Origin: Zasmidium citrigriseum
Lineage: Eukaryota; Ascomycota; Dothideomycetes; Mycosphaerellales; Mycosphaerellaceae
Reading direction: 5' to 3'
NCBI GenBank assembly: GCA_002786025.1
Contig: NHNW01000005.1
Span: forward strand, 558,001 to 622,000
DNA length: 64,000 nt
Part shown: positions 30,398 to 40,416 of the stretch, in pieces
Layout of the letters: each line of letters starts with the position of its first letter
Numbering within the stretch: the stretch's first letter is position 1
Notes under the pieces: model-generated
What the model saw: the letters and a program-made list of their open reading frames with translations, nothing else
Told to the model about the DNA's origin: nothing
Database searches by the model: none
Made by a program: the position numbers and the translations under genes

Positions 30398-31672
30398 ATG
30401 TCTAAGATAGACCAGCTTCTATCTGAGGGCCGAGAGCTCTGGCTGAATCGTCTGTTCAACCAACCACTCCGTGAGGGCTTCAAGCTTGCCTTCGATCGAC
30501 TAATCGAAGCTTTCTATCCCATGCCGCAGATCCCGCCGCAGTACCACTCACAGTAAGATAAGTTGGATCACGCTTCTACTCAAGCTGACGCTTCTAGGTT
30601 GGAGCAAACTGCTCTTGGAGTGCAGAACAAGATGAACGAAGTTGGGAGACTCATTATGTTTGAATATGAGACATCCCCGCTCCAGCAACCAGTGTGCAAA
30701 GCATCCACCAGCCACTCACCAACGCTTCTCGCCAGGAATGATGGCGACCAAGCTACCTCGCGACCCGATCAGCCTGATTGCACACAGATGGCTGGCGAAA
30801 CCTTGCCGCGTAGAGCAGAAGGCACAATGAAGAACGCCATCAAGCAGCCTTCGTTTCCGGCCAAAGCGCCTCCTCAGCGTCATTCGGCAGAGTACGCTCA
30901 CCAGCCTAAATGCGCAATGATGGCCTTTACTGACTTCTACAGATCGCAAAGTCGACCCACATTCACTGAGCACGGGGTCACGAGCGCAGCATTTTCGCCA
31001 AGTAATCACCGAATCCACTCCCGTACAGAATCGTCAAAGACTACGATCATGCGGCCACCCCTCTCCACCAATGCGCACCCAACCACCCGCAAGCGACGTT
31101 TCGAACTAGAAGATCACACAACCTTCCACAAGAAGCGCGCAAGGACGCACCTCTCTCAGCCAGCGACACCCAGCGGGGCAACACCTGGTAACGACAAAGT
31201 CTTTACCACAGCTGCAACTCCACCGCAAACTCGAGCTGCTTCTCCACACCCATTGCCCTCACAGGGACCCACAGCTGAGACACTGGAAGCAATGTGTCAC
31301 TGCAACCTGTCCGGTGCAGGCATGAATCCATCGGAGACTCTTACATGCCCCCTGGGGGCAGACTGTGAGGCACTTCTGCACATCTGCAAGAAGTATTGGG
31401 ATGGCGTGAAGGAGCATGGCGACCATCATACCTGTCCGCACGGCGGCATAGGGGTCTCTCATTGGGACAGAGCCTCAGATAGGACATGGGTCCATTACGT
31501 TCCGACCTGTTACTTTGGGCTAAAGAATGAATGTCGAGGACATTGCAGATGGGCACATGAGGGAGATGGAGACGGCACTGATGAGGCATGGAGGGTGAGG
31601 GTGGAGAAGGCTGAACAATGGCGTTCATTGTCGAAAGTCATGTACCGCAAGAGGAGAACATCCCGGCGGTGA
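30398..31672 (+). CDS. Paralogue 1 with unrecognised Cys/His-rich C-terminal domain
   Basis: Two exons, 30398-30552 and 30598-31672, 409 residues; intron phase 2 with GTAAGA donor, GCTGAC branch and CTAG acceptor. The N-terminal 70 residues are helical (LFNQPLREGFKLAFDRLIEAF). The middle is disordered and basic (RKRRFELEDH, KKRARTH). The last about 125 residues carry conserved Cys and His: CHCNLSGAG, TCPLGADC, LLHICKKYWDGVK, TCPHGGIGVSHWD, PTC, ECRGHCRWAH and RVRVEK. The last cluster reads C-x7-C-x3-C-x3-H, close to but not a standard CCCH finger. A zinc-binding, possibly nucleic-acid-binding nuclear role is inferred only. A paralogue lies 1.2 kb downstream with the same intron position and phase, with tRNA-like unit C between. 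Confidence 0.8.
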
Positions 31673-32201
31673 TGACTACGATCGACAACAATGTCACGCA
31701 GTGTGTTGTTTTGTCGGATGGAGCAAAGACTCCGGACGGCAAAGTATCTGCACGTGATGGCTGGTTCAAGTGAAGGAGATTTGGGAGATATCGGCTACCA
31801 GACCAAAGTGTCTGGTACTGATGAGCAGAGATTCGATGCCAATACCTCAAATGGAACGGACAACGCTCCGTGCATTTCAATACTTCCATGATCCGAACTT
31901 GTCAAGGCTGCGGCAACAATGGCGACTCTTGGAGCGTTCATTTGACAATTGCAAATGGTCTAACCTCCCGTCTGACTACTACATCCACACCAAAGTGCGG
32001 TTGAAGAACTCCATATTGTTTTCGTTTGTCTGGACTACTGTACCGTCGACGTCAACTCCGTACACAGTAAGCGTATCGGACTCCTGCATGTCTGTGCAAC
32101 CGGCCACCTGCATCAAGCAAACAACCAACCCCCTTTCCCGTGTACCCCCAATGAGACTAAATAAACAGATCACAGACCACAAAATCCAATCAAATTGAAA
32201 A
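31673..32201. other. Intergenic between paralogue 1 and unit C
   Basis: About 530 nt. A 142-codon plus frame (31770-32198) has no domain and runs into the tRNA-like unit; not accepted as a gene. Confidence 0.5.
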
Positions 32202-32443
32202 GGCTCTGTGGTGCAGTGGTCAGCACGCCCAACATATATCTCACGTCGAGACCGAGGGGGCCAAGCGAGCGCTGCTTGAGCCCACAGATTGAACCGAATC
32301 GCTCTGCAAGAGCAACGCTGAATTGAGCCCGAAGTGGCCATGATTAGACCTTTGCCACCGCGGGGCAGGTCGCACCGAATGATCCTCTCCGTTGAGGCTG
32401 AATACGTGATTGGGAGACCAGCGTTCGAATCGCTGTGGAGCCA
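32202..32443 (+). ncRNA. tRNA-like Pol III unit C with a long insert
   Basis: The best-preserved copy. It starts GGCTCTGTGGTGCAGTGG (acceptor, D arm, A box) and ends GATTGGGAGACC, then a perfect T arm (CAGCG, loop TTCGAAT, CGCTG) and TGGAGCC plus A; the two acceptor strands pair along all 7 positions (with G-T). Half-stems CCCAA and TTGGG flank about 170 nt of insert that differs from units A and B. T5 at 32452-32456 suits Pol III termination. As in A and B, position 33 of the anticodon loop would be A, and the three copies would give three unrelated anticodons, so decoding is unlikely. Confidence 0.65.
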
Positions 32444-32909
32444 AAAGATTCTTTTTGTTTTTGTTCTTCTTTTGGTTCTTGTGCCGTTCAAGAGGCATTC
32501 ACGCTCGATATTTCTTTTGAAGTCTCGTTCTGGCCTTGGAGAATGCCTGAAATGTCAGAAGGAGAGCTGCCCAAAATGCGGAAGCATGTGAAAGTAGTGC
32601 TAGTGTCTTGGCATCCCGAACGTCATCCACCCAAATGCAACTCCCAGGAAATTTTTCGGACGCCACCAAGGTAAGACCTTGCATCTAGACTCTGCCATAG
32701 TATGAATATAGATTGAGATTGATGATCGAATATGTCGGCGCACTTACCTTGCTTCAAGCGCTCTTGCCGTGAAGGCTGAGGGAAGTCGCAAACGCAGCGC
32801 CAAGCGAGCAAGAGCTCTGTGAGCGCACAGGCTTCCCTTCCACTTCGACTTGCAAACTTCGACACCACCCACCATCATCACCAGCATCCAAGCGAATCTG
32901 CGCAACGTC
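32444..32909. other. Intergenic upstream of paralogue 2
   Basis: About 470 nt. A minus frame here (32499-32868) has no recognisable domain. It presumably holds the promoter of paralogue 2. Confidence 0.5.
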
Positions 32910-34172
32910 ATGTCTGAGGCCAATCGCCGTGTGCGAGTAGCCCTCGGCTGGTGGCTACAAGAACTGGGCAGAATGCCTCGTCGAGAAGGCTTCATCGAAG
33001 TTGTACGCTCCTTGGATGAGACCTTTCACACAATCTCATCGCTTTGGCCGTTTCAGGTGTACACCAAGGAGTAAGCAGTGTGACCCGGACCTCCACAGGC
33101 CGCAATCGCTGACTTCTGCAGATGGGAAGACTGTCTCAGCCGCGAGCTTGATGCCATGCGCTCGGCAGCGAAGGAGATCCTGCTCGACTATCAGAAGGCA
33201 CCACTGTCCGCCCAGAGCCCTCCTGCTCCTGCGACAAAGCTCACTCCGGCAATGCCCCCACTCAACCACGACTCCAACGCTCACACCTCGACCTCGAATC
33301 CGCCAGAGGGAAAATCAGCTCTCACCCAACCCGCTCTCATCTCCAATAGGACATCGCCAACTCGATCGACCAAGCGCCCAGCCAGTGGGCTGGTCGTTGA
33401 GGAGCCGAGCAAGGGATTGAAGGTGGCCACGGCGGTGTTCGATACGGTTGATTCTTCCACGGCAAAGCCTACCCTGGCGGCAAAGCCCACATCTCCGACA
33501 ATGTCTCCCTCTGCGGCAATGGCCCCCTCCGCGGCAAAGCCACTCCCTGCGGCAAGGCCATTCTCTTCGGCAAGGCCACTATCTTCGGCAAGGCCCATTG
33601 CACCAGATGCATTCATGTCAAAGACTGTCACGTCAAGGAGCAATGCATCATCGGGGAGTACGCCAAAGAGCCATCCACCAGCCAACCCGCGACCATCATC
33701 GGCCAACGTCGACACTTCTCTTTTGACCGCTGCTTCATCACCCGAGCCCTCAGCGCACACTTTGCAGCAAGTGTGCTCCTTCAACCTGTCCGGTCCCGGT
33801 CCATGGGATCCACAATCGAGGATTTCGTGCGAACAAGAGCAGAGTTGCACCGCTCGACTGCACATTTGCAAGACATTCTGGAATGGCCTGAAGAGCAACA
33901 ACGATAGCGCGGCTTGTAAGCACGGGGCTGAGGGCGTGACCCACTGGGACAGCCTGCGACAGACGCTAGTCATACATGTCCGTCCTAGCTGCAGGTACGA
34001 GCTTCCCAAGTACCGCGATGGCGTTAGAGTGCCAACGCAATGCAGAGGCAATTGTTGTCATGGGCACAATACGGGTCCTTCACATCGAGTGAGAGTGGAG
34101 AAGTATTCCGAGTTTCGTAGACTTCGGAAGCAGGAGCAGCGGGAACGTGGTTACGATCACGATGTACGGTAG
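32910..34172 (+). CDS. Paralogue 2 with the same Cys/His-rich C-terminal domain
   Basis: Two exons, 32910-33070 and 33122-34172, 403 residues; the phase-2 intron sits at the same place as in the gene at 30398. The helical N-terminus is similar (MPRREGFIEVVRSLDETF). The middle is disordered, with an Ala/Lys/Arg/Pro repeat block (AAKPTSP, SAAKPLP, AARPFSS, SARPLSS) coded by near-identical short DNA units around 33470-33600. The C-terminal domain aligns with paralogue 1: NLSGPG, ISCEQEQSC, LHICKTFWNGLK, ACKHGAEGVTHWD, PSC, QCRGNCCHGH and RVRVEK. A longer loop separates the last Cys clusters. Function unknown; zinc binding is inferred from the conserved Cys/His pattern. The pair most likely arose by tandem duplication followed by strong divergence of the middle region. 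Confidence 0.8.
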
Positions 34173-34544
34173 ATGACGAGGGAGATTCTTTCCGGCAAGG
34201 CCCAACACACGATGGCTAATATGTGTCGGAGATGGAATTCAAGCGGAATCGGGATAAACCAGTATGCATTCAGACAGAGTCCTAGGCATAGGAAATGGAA
34301 GTCTCGATCAACAAACCTTGTTGCGATTCCTGTAATGTTCAACTTCCTACTCGTCTTGAGCAACTCCTCGCTACTCAAGTCCGACCGACTGCTCTGCTCT
34401 GCGAATGTGAATCTTGCTTCATCCTTATCCTGTTGCTCTTCCGCATGGTCTTTGGTGAAAGCAGATGATCACCGAAGGTGATCATCAAACAAGACTTGCG
34501 CCGACTTCCGCCTACTCCTGCTCTCCTTCCTCTTGCGCCTCCAT
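34173..34544. other. Convergent 3' intergenic region
   Basis: About 370 nt between two convergent stop codons. It contains a perfect 10-bp inverted repeat (34464-34486), listed separately. No gene seen. Confidence 0.6.
34464..34486. repeat. Perfect 10-bp inverted repeat with 3-nt loop
   Basis: Arms GATGATCACC and GGTGATCATC around GAA. It lies 59 nt before the end of the minus-strand gene, between convergent genes, so it could form a hairpin in either 3' UTR. Confidence 0.75.
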
Positions 34545-35663
34545 TTACGACAAGTCGTTGCCATTCCATCTCACGACCATATCCTCTGGCAGCATGCTCT
34601 CCTCCTCAGTCTTGCAGATCCGCAGACTGCCCGCATCCCGATCATACTCAATCACAGCACGGCCGTAGACTTTCGCTACGTCCACAATCTTCCTGAGCAG
34701 CGCCGCAAGCACCGTCAGGCTCTTCTGATTCCGCTCCTCCCAGCCATTGATGTCCTTGGTGATGTCCTCGACGGTTGGAGAGTCGAAGGTGCCTCTCTCG
34801 TGGTAGGCCCGGACGAGTTTGGGAGTTTGTGCGACCCAGAGCTGGGCGGCGATGGACTCCAGATCGAGTGGTCTGTGGACGGCGCGGGTTTTGATTTCGA
34901 GGGTTGAGGTTGATGGGACGGGTTGGCCTGTCTCGATGATGCGAAGGTTGGAGTTCGGGATGGCGACAGGATCAGGCGATGATGACGGCTGGTGGATGGA
35001 GAGGTTGTTCATCAGCCTCGCCATATCATCCGCATCATCGCTAGCATCCTTCACGAAACCATCAGCTTCGTGACGAATGATCATGTTCAAATCATGAAAC
35101 TTGTACGAGACGATCCTCTGATGTCCCGTACTGTCAGCGATCTGATCCTTGGTGAAGGTCTTCTTAAACTCCTGGCTATACCCTCTGAAGTCCCCAGGAC
35201 CGATGAAGTCCACCACCTCGTGCTCCTGAAGGCTCAAGAAAGCCGTCCGCCCAACAACTTCGATGTGAATCGTGAAAGGCGCCAGACCATCCTGGCTGGA
35301 CTCCGGAGCAATGAAGGAGAGGAGCTTGCGGATGTTGGTGCGGTCGCTGACGATATCGAGGGCGCGGAAGTCGAAGTCTGGGTTCTCAGTGTTAATAGCG
35401 CGGAGGAGGGGTTCGAGGGGGTAGGCTGGCAGGCGGGCGGCATTTTGGGCGATATAGATGAAGCCACTGTCTTTGCGCAGTTTCTTTGGCTTGGAGATGG
35501 AGGTCCATTGGGCTGGACTGCCAGGCACGGCGATGGTTGGGCTTTCGGAGTCAATCCAGTTGTATGAGGCCAGGCGTTTGACGTCGGTGATGGTGGCCTT
35601 GTCTGGGATCTGGAGAGATTCGAGATCAGGGCGGCTGATGACGGTGCACGGTGGCGACGCCAT
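34545..35663 (-). CDS. Conserved fungal protein of unknown function
   Basis: A single exon of 372 residues from ATG 35663. The N-terminal half has a pattern I know from a widespread ascomycete family: LASYNWIDSESPTIAVPGSP, SGFIYIAQNAARLPAYPLEP, FRALDIVSDRTNIRKLLSF and VVDFIGPGDFRGYSQEF. Relatives are sometimes labelled as geranylgeranyl diphosphate synthetases in databases, but the aspartate-rich DDxxD motifs of those enzymes are absent, so I do not accept that label. The C-terminal part (LWVAQTPKLVRAYHERGTF) is also conserved in style. No signal peptide or membrane helix is seen. It converges on paralogue 2. Confidence 0.75.
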   Translation of the reverse strand: MASPPCTVISRPDLESLQIPDKATITDVKRLASYNWIDSESPTIAVPGSPAQWTSISKPKKLRKDSGFIYIAQNAARLPAYPLEPLLRAINTENPDFDFRALDIVSDRTNIRKLLSFIAPESSQDGLAPFTIHIEVVGRTAFLSLQEHEVVDFIGPGDFRGYSQEFKKTFTKDQIADSTGHQRIVSYKFHDLNMIIRHEADGFVKDASDDADDMARLMNNLSIHQPSSSPDPVAIPNSNLRIIETGQPVPSTSTLEIKTRAVHRPLDLESIAAQLWVAQTPKLVRAYHERGTFDSPTVEDITKDINGWEERNQKSLTVLAALLRKIVDVAKVYGRAVIEYDRDAGSLRICKTEEESMLPEDMVVRWNGNDLS

Positions 35664-36006
35664 GATGGCGGTCTAGGTCGCGAGGATGTGCGTGGCGAGA
35701 TTCGGGTTGGAAGTGCCTGAAGTTGGGTTTCGATGTCGGTGTTTGTAGTGGACGAGACCGGCAGGAGCGCAAAGTGAAGTCGGCTTGGCATTCACATGCG
35801 AGCTGAAACGTCGAACACATGTCTCGCGTGAGCTCGTAGGAAAAGCTGTCTTGGTGGTGAATCGCATCATTCTGTTTGCATTCAAATCGTGCTGCTTATG
35901 CTCGTTCGCGTGGGTATCTGTATAAAATGAAGCCAACGCTTCATTGGTCGTACGGTCTCGTAAGACGTCGACGTATATCCAAGACGTAGGCTGTATCTCG
36001 CCATGT
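35664..36006. other. Intergenic, likely promoter of the 34545-35663 gene
   Basis: About 340 nt between the start of one minus-strand gene and the end of the next. No motif called. Confidence 0.5.
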
Positions 36007-36975
36007 TCATCTATTGTCCTCCTGCTGACTCACGCCGTCACTGCGACAGACTTCTTGGTTTGCCAGCACCCGGTTCGCCCTCTCTTCTCGCAGGGCTTCG
36101 AAATCACCACTCGTAGCCAACGTAGCCTCTCTTTGCCGCACAAAGAAGTCTATCTTATCCTGTCTCGAAGACAGCGTCGATGCCTCTTGCCTTACTCTCC
36201 TCAGCTCTTTCGCAGCTTTATCATGTACAATATCTCGCTGCTCTACAATGTAATGTCCAGCATCTTTCGCTCTGTTGACGTTCAACGAGCTCCCCATGAT
36301 CGCCAATGCCACAATCAACGCCAGGAAGTACGAGTTGGCCATGTATACCGGCGCTCGCTTCTCGGGGTACACCCCTTCTCTGCGTTGATAAAATCGTTCC
36401 CAGTCTTCCCAGGTCGCATTGTTCCATATCGGGTCGCTGGCATTGCCGTAGCTGTGACTGAAGGGACCTGCAGGGTGAGATGAGGACGACCGTTCACCGG
36501 TCTCTGCCCTGCCATCCCAACCTGCTCCAAATCTGTCATACGCACTGCGCTTCGCAGGATTAGACAAGATCGTGTGAGCGGCCACAACTAAGCGGTATCG
36601 TTCCATCTTGGTCTTGTCTGACATCCCCTGATTCGCCCCATTGTTCAAGTCTGGATGGTACAGTTTGACCAGCTGGTAGTACTTGGCCTTGCTGTACTTG
36701 CCATTCTGCTTCAAATCGAAGATCTGGTACGGGGTCGGACTTGCACGTCCTTTAGGCGTTTCTGGCCAGACATGGCTATTGTCCTGTCGCTCAGACTGCT
36801 CATGAGAGTCCCTCGCGTCTCCAGCAATGGTAGCATAAGTCCTTCGTTTCTTCGGCGCACCCTGGCATGGTCGTGTGCTTCTTTGCCATGATGACGTCGT
36901 CGATTGTGAGGCCGTGGGAAGCGATTGTAAAGAGTTGCAGGCGGCGAGGAGGACGGCAGGCTTCTTGGCGATCAT
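36007..36975 (-). CDS. Mitochondrial membrane J-domain (DnaJ-like) protein
   Basis: A single exon of 322 residues from ATG 36975 (MIAKKPAVLLAACNSLQSL); upstream continuation uses only a GTG codon. The start is basic, with Ser/Thr and no acidic residues, as in a mitochondrial presequence. The J domain spans about residues 80-155: PYQIFDLKQN, YYQLVKLYHPDLNNG with the HPD triad, and LSNPAKRSAYDRFG. A membrane helix follows near residue 215 (SYFLALIVALAIMGSSL), then a charged coiled region. This resembles yeast Jid1, a J protein of the mitochondrial inner membrane that stimulates Hsp70. Client proteins are unknown. It shares a 500-nt divergent promoter with the next gene. Confidence 0.85.
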   Translation of the reverse strand: MIAKKPAVLLAACNSLQSLPTASQSTTSSWQRSTRPCQGAPKKRRTYATIAGDARDSHEQSERQDNSHVWPETPKGRASPTPYQIFDLKQNGKYSKAKYYQLVKLYHPDLNNGANQGMSDKTKMERYRLVVAAHTILSNPAKRSAYDRFGAGWDGRAETGERSSSSHPAGPFSHSYGNASDPIWNNATWEDWERFYQRREGVYPEKRAPVYMANSYFLALIVALAIMGSSLNVNRAKDAGHYIVEQRDIVHDKAAKELRRVRQEASTLSSRQDKIDFFVRQREATLATSGDFEALREERANRVLANQEVCRSDGVSQQEDNR

Positions 36976-37476
36976 TTCGCAGTGGCTGGCGTCCTGAGGC
37001 ACATTGTACCTATAGGTGGGGTTTTAATAGCAGAGCACGAGATAGTATGAGAAGCAATGAGCATGTATTCGTCCGGTCCGACGTCGCTGCATGTGATCAC
37101 GTGGAAGTGATCGGCGCGGGGCTAGGTCCGCTCCGATGCCGAAAAGCTTCTTTGATCGCGCCTTCTCGACCACGGTGAAGAGCAAGCAGCTTGGCAGCTG
37201 CTGATGACTTTCAACGCAAAAGATCTTGCAACCTGATGTCGAACAACAGCCGTCGCGCTTCTGTACTGAGGAGGCTTCTCATCAGCTAATCAGACAGATG
37301 TCCAGGATACCTGGCCCTTGCCTGGAAGCCCGACCTCCAGTGTAAACAACTCTTCACGCGCCTGGAAGCAAGACGATGAACATCAGACGAATACCCTGAT
37401 CTGGAGCTACACATAGTGACCACGCTTCATCAATAAGCGGCTTCTTTCAGTTCGAGCGCTCGAATCATTTTTCAGC
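36976..37476. promoter_or_regulatory. Divergent promoter region
   Basis: About 500 nt between divergent start codons of the J-domain gene and the hypothetical gene. No specific element called. Confidence 0.5.
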
Positions 37477-38712
37477 ATGCCCTACGACTGGGCGAATGGA
37501 CTCGTCTACGATGAGACGGTCGTCTCGAGCAAAGACCGAAAGCACCACAGTTGCATGGCAACTCTTTTGCCACGCACACAAGGCGCGCCTCTTACGAGAC
37601 CTTGGAACAGCGACTCGAGGTCATTGCAAGACACGACCATTCGACTATTGTGCCGCCATGCAGAGTCCTTGGAGCCCGAAGTCTTGAAAGAGCTTCCGGA
37701 TGCCATGCTCAAACGCATCCTCCAGGCTGTCATCCGGTCGTAAGTGGATGCTCTGATTTAGTTGGAAAGAATACACGCTGACATTTGCCAGACAGTCAAT
37801 GACCTTGCCAGTCTGGATAACCCTTGCCAAAACAGGCCGCTTCAAGAGCGAACTATTCAGATACGTGATGGCTGGTTGTCCAAGCTGCACAATGGACTTC
37901 GGAGCGCTTGCTCCGATTGACAGCCCATCACTCGACTGGATTACCCATATGAGCCTCGAAGCAGTTCAGTTGTCGACTTCGGAAATGATCAAGATTGCGG
38001 AAATCACCAACATACGAACTTTGTACATTCGGGCTTCCTCTGAACGAATGCCCCTGGCCCTGTACCAGGTCATTCGTGCATGGTCTGATCTGGCAAAAGA
38101 GCGCAACGCTTTCCCGATTTTGAAGACGATGTTTCTCGACATGGACATGGAAAAGTCGCTTTCGCCATGGCTGTTTCATTACTTGAGCTCATTTCCATCT
38201 CTCGAAACTGTCGCTTTGCGGGCTCGGTACCTGGGCCTGCGGAGGGCACAGTCCAAATCGAAGCCATCTGGATGGCGCCAGGGCGAAGAGTATGCCCGTT
38301 TGCCCACGTTCAAAAGCCCAGCTACTGACACTTCGACAGCTCATCATTCATGAAATATGCCCGAGAATGGGATCGCGTTCATCGTCCTGATGCCAAAGGT
38401 CCTCTGTGGTGGGACGAGCTTGTTTCGAACTATCTCCTTACTCAACGCGAACACGATCGCACCGAACTGGGCGACAAGCCGATATTGCGAATGCAATGCG
38501 GCCATACAGATCGTCAAACGTTCCAGTGCGACTATCTCTTATGCTTCTCGCGTCATCGAGGTTTCGAGCGAGATCGAGCTGCAACCGAGCCCGCCGCAGA
38601 AAAGACTGAGGATGACGAAGACCGGCCAACCAAGAAGCGCAAGATCAAGACCAACAAACAGTGCTCGCTGGATGACGTTCTTGCTAGCATATATCGAACT
38701 CCTTTACCTTGA
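37477..38712 (+). CDS. Hypothetical protein, three exons
   Basis: Exons 37477-37739, 37792-38289 and 38340-38712 give 377 residues; both introns have GTAAGT/GTATGC donors, CTGAC branch points and CAG acceptors, and the phases agree. I do not recognise the family. Around residue 73 there is LKELPDAMLKRILQAVIRS, weakly F-box-like, followed by leucine-rich helical segments (ITNIRTLYIRASSERMPLAL; YLSSFPSLETVALRARYLGL) that could be irregular leucine-rich repeats. The C-terminus is basic (RPTKKRKIKTNKQ), a possible nuclear signal. No enzyme motif, signal peptide or membrane helix. An F-box/LRR adaptor is the best guess, held loosely. Confidence 0.68.
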
Positions 38713-40416
38713 CACGGCATATGATGTCAACAGTAGCAGCTATGCCCGACCGATCATTTTCAAGTATGAACGAGTTGGGTGGTGTATCGTTCGTACCATC
38801 CATGGCTAAAAGCTCGAATCCAACGAATTCGATCGAGTACTCGTGTATCATCACTCGCTTCTGCCAAATATACTGCCTTGAGCAAATCTAGCACGCCTCA
38901 ACGTTGTTTTGTGAATTTCGAAAGGGCCGAAGGTGCGAACTTCGTTGCTTGGTGCATTTGTATACGTTTCTGATGCTTGACACTGACGAGAGCATATGTG
39001 GGAGTCTTTGATCGCGTAGTGTAAATCCCACGCCGGGAAATCAATCACCATGTTCATGATCACTATGGACATATACATAATAGTCTAGAGCCCACTTTGC
39101 TCGCATCAGCCTCTCTCGAAACCCGATGCCTCACAAACATATCTAATGTTGCCGACGTCTGAGTATCGGACGACTCACGAATCCTCAGCGGTCCCTGCCT
39201 TCTACACGACGAACTTCCTTGTCAGATCCTTCCTTCCTCACAAACAAAGACAACGCTCGAATCCGCTCTTTCCTTCGCAAGCCCCCGTCTGACTGAGAAG
39301 ACAGCCCACGCCTTCCTTCTTGCCTTCCTGACTTCCTGAAAGCCAACCCCTGCAGCCTGATCTCATGACTCTCCACAACCAGCAATATCCGCGCCATGGC
39401 GTCCTTCACATGCAAGGCGCATCTCTGCTGGTCTGCCATCTATCAGCCCAACACTTCAACACAGCATATGCAATCGTCCTCATGACGACAACCACTGTGA
39501 CACAGAACAAACAGAAGATCGATACCTGAAACTCGAGCGCCTCCCATGCGCCGCTGCCGTGTTACCGACGCACAGCAGGAAGGAAACTATTGATTCTTTC
39601 ATCGACAGGCATTATCAATTGTCCGTAGTGCGTCCACGTGCAGGAGATGCTCGAGGATTGGCGCAAGGACGACGTTCGGTGCCACGGCCGAGCACTGTAT
39701 GCAAGGATCGACTCTTGAGCCGCAAAGACATCCTTGCCGACGACTTCGAATATCTTCCGAAAGCGTGCATGAACGACTCTAGGTTATCGGGATGTCGATG
39801 AAGTCATCTCGTGCAGGTGCGATGACAAACATTTGTCGGCGTCATGGACTCAGCCATCAGTCGGATTTGAGTTGAACAGTATTGATTGTGGAAAGCTTGC
39901 GACGAGGAATGGCCATTTCTGTCGACGAAGGATTATGCGTGATAAGGACGGCAGCAAGGAACAAACGATGATCTGATGAATGAGGCTGAAGTTGGTCAGG
40001 AACTGTGTCCGCGAGCTGTCAATCCTCCAGGCACAAGCGGGCGATCCTGAGCTTTGGAATCAAAACAATTCGGGACCGAGAAGTTGAGGGACGAAGAATC
40101 CTGAGATTTCATGGTAACTGGATTCTCTTGCTCTTCCTGCTACATACAGTACAACGGCCATTCAGCACTTGAATTCGGGCGTCTAACCATGCCATGCTGC
40201 GCCATGCATGCTCCTGTATATCCTTCGCCCCAGAGGTGGTATCGTCCTACGCCAGCCCCATGTTCCGTTCCCTTGCTCTCCAATCGCTTTCATGTCTTCT
40301 TTCGTATCTCTTTTCGTGCAACAAAGGAGATGGCGCTCATAATAAACAGGTATCCAAATTTGCTTTCCCGGATGTTGGGAAGCTGTACAAGGTGGGTTGG
40401 TGTCGAGGTTGGTCGT
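38713..40416. other. 1.7-kb convergent intergenic region
   Basis: Lies between the ends of the hypothetical gene and THR1. Short frames (39185-39439 minus, 39559-39801 plus) have no domain or good start context. No RNA gene or repeat recognised. Confidence 0.55.

Noticed and set aside
34545..35663. Geranylgeranyl diphosphate synthetase label
   Set aside because: No DDxxD motifs or isoprenoid synthase pattern; the label seems to be a propagated misannotation.
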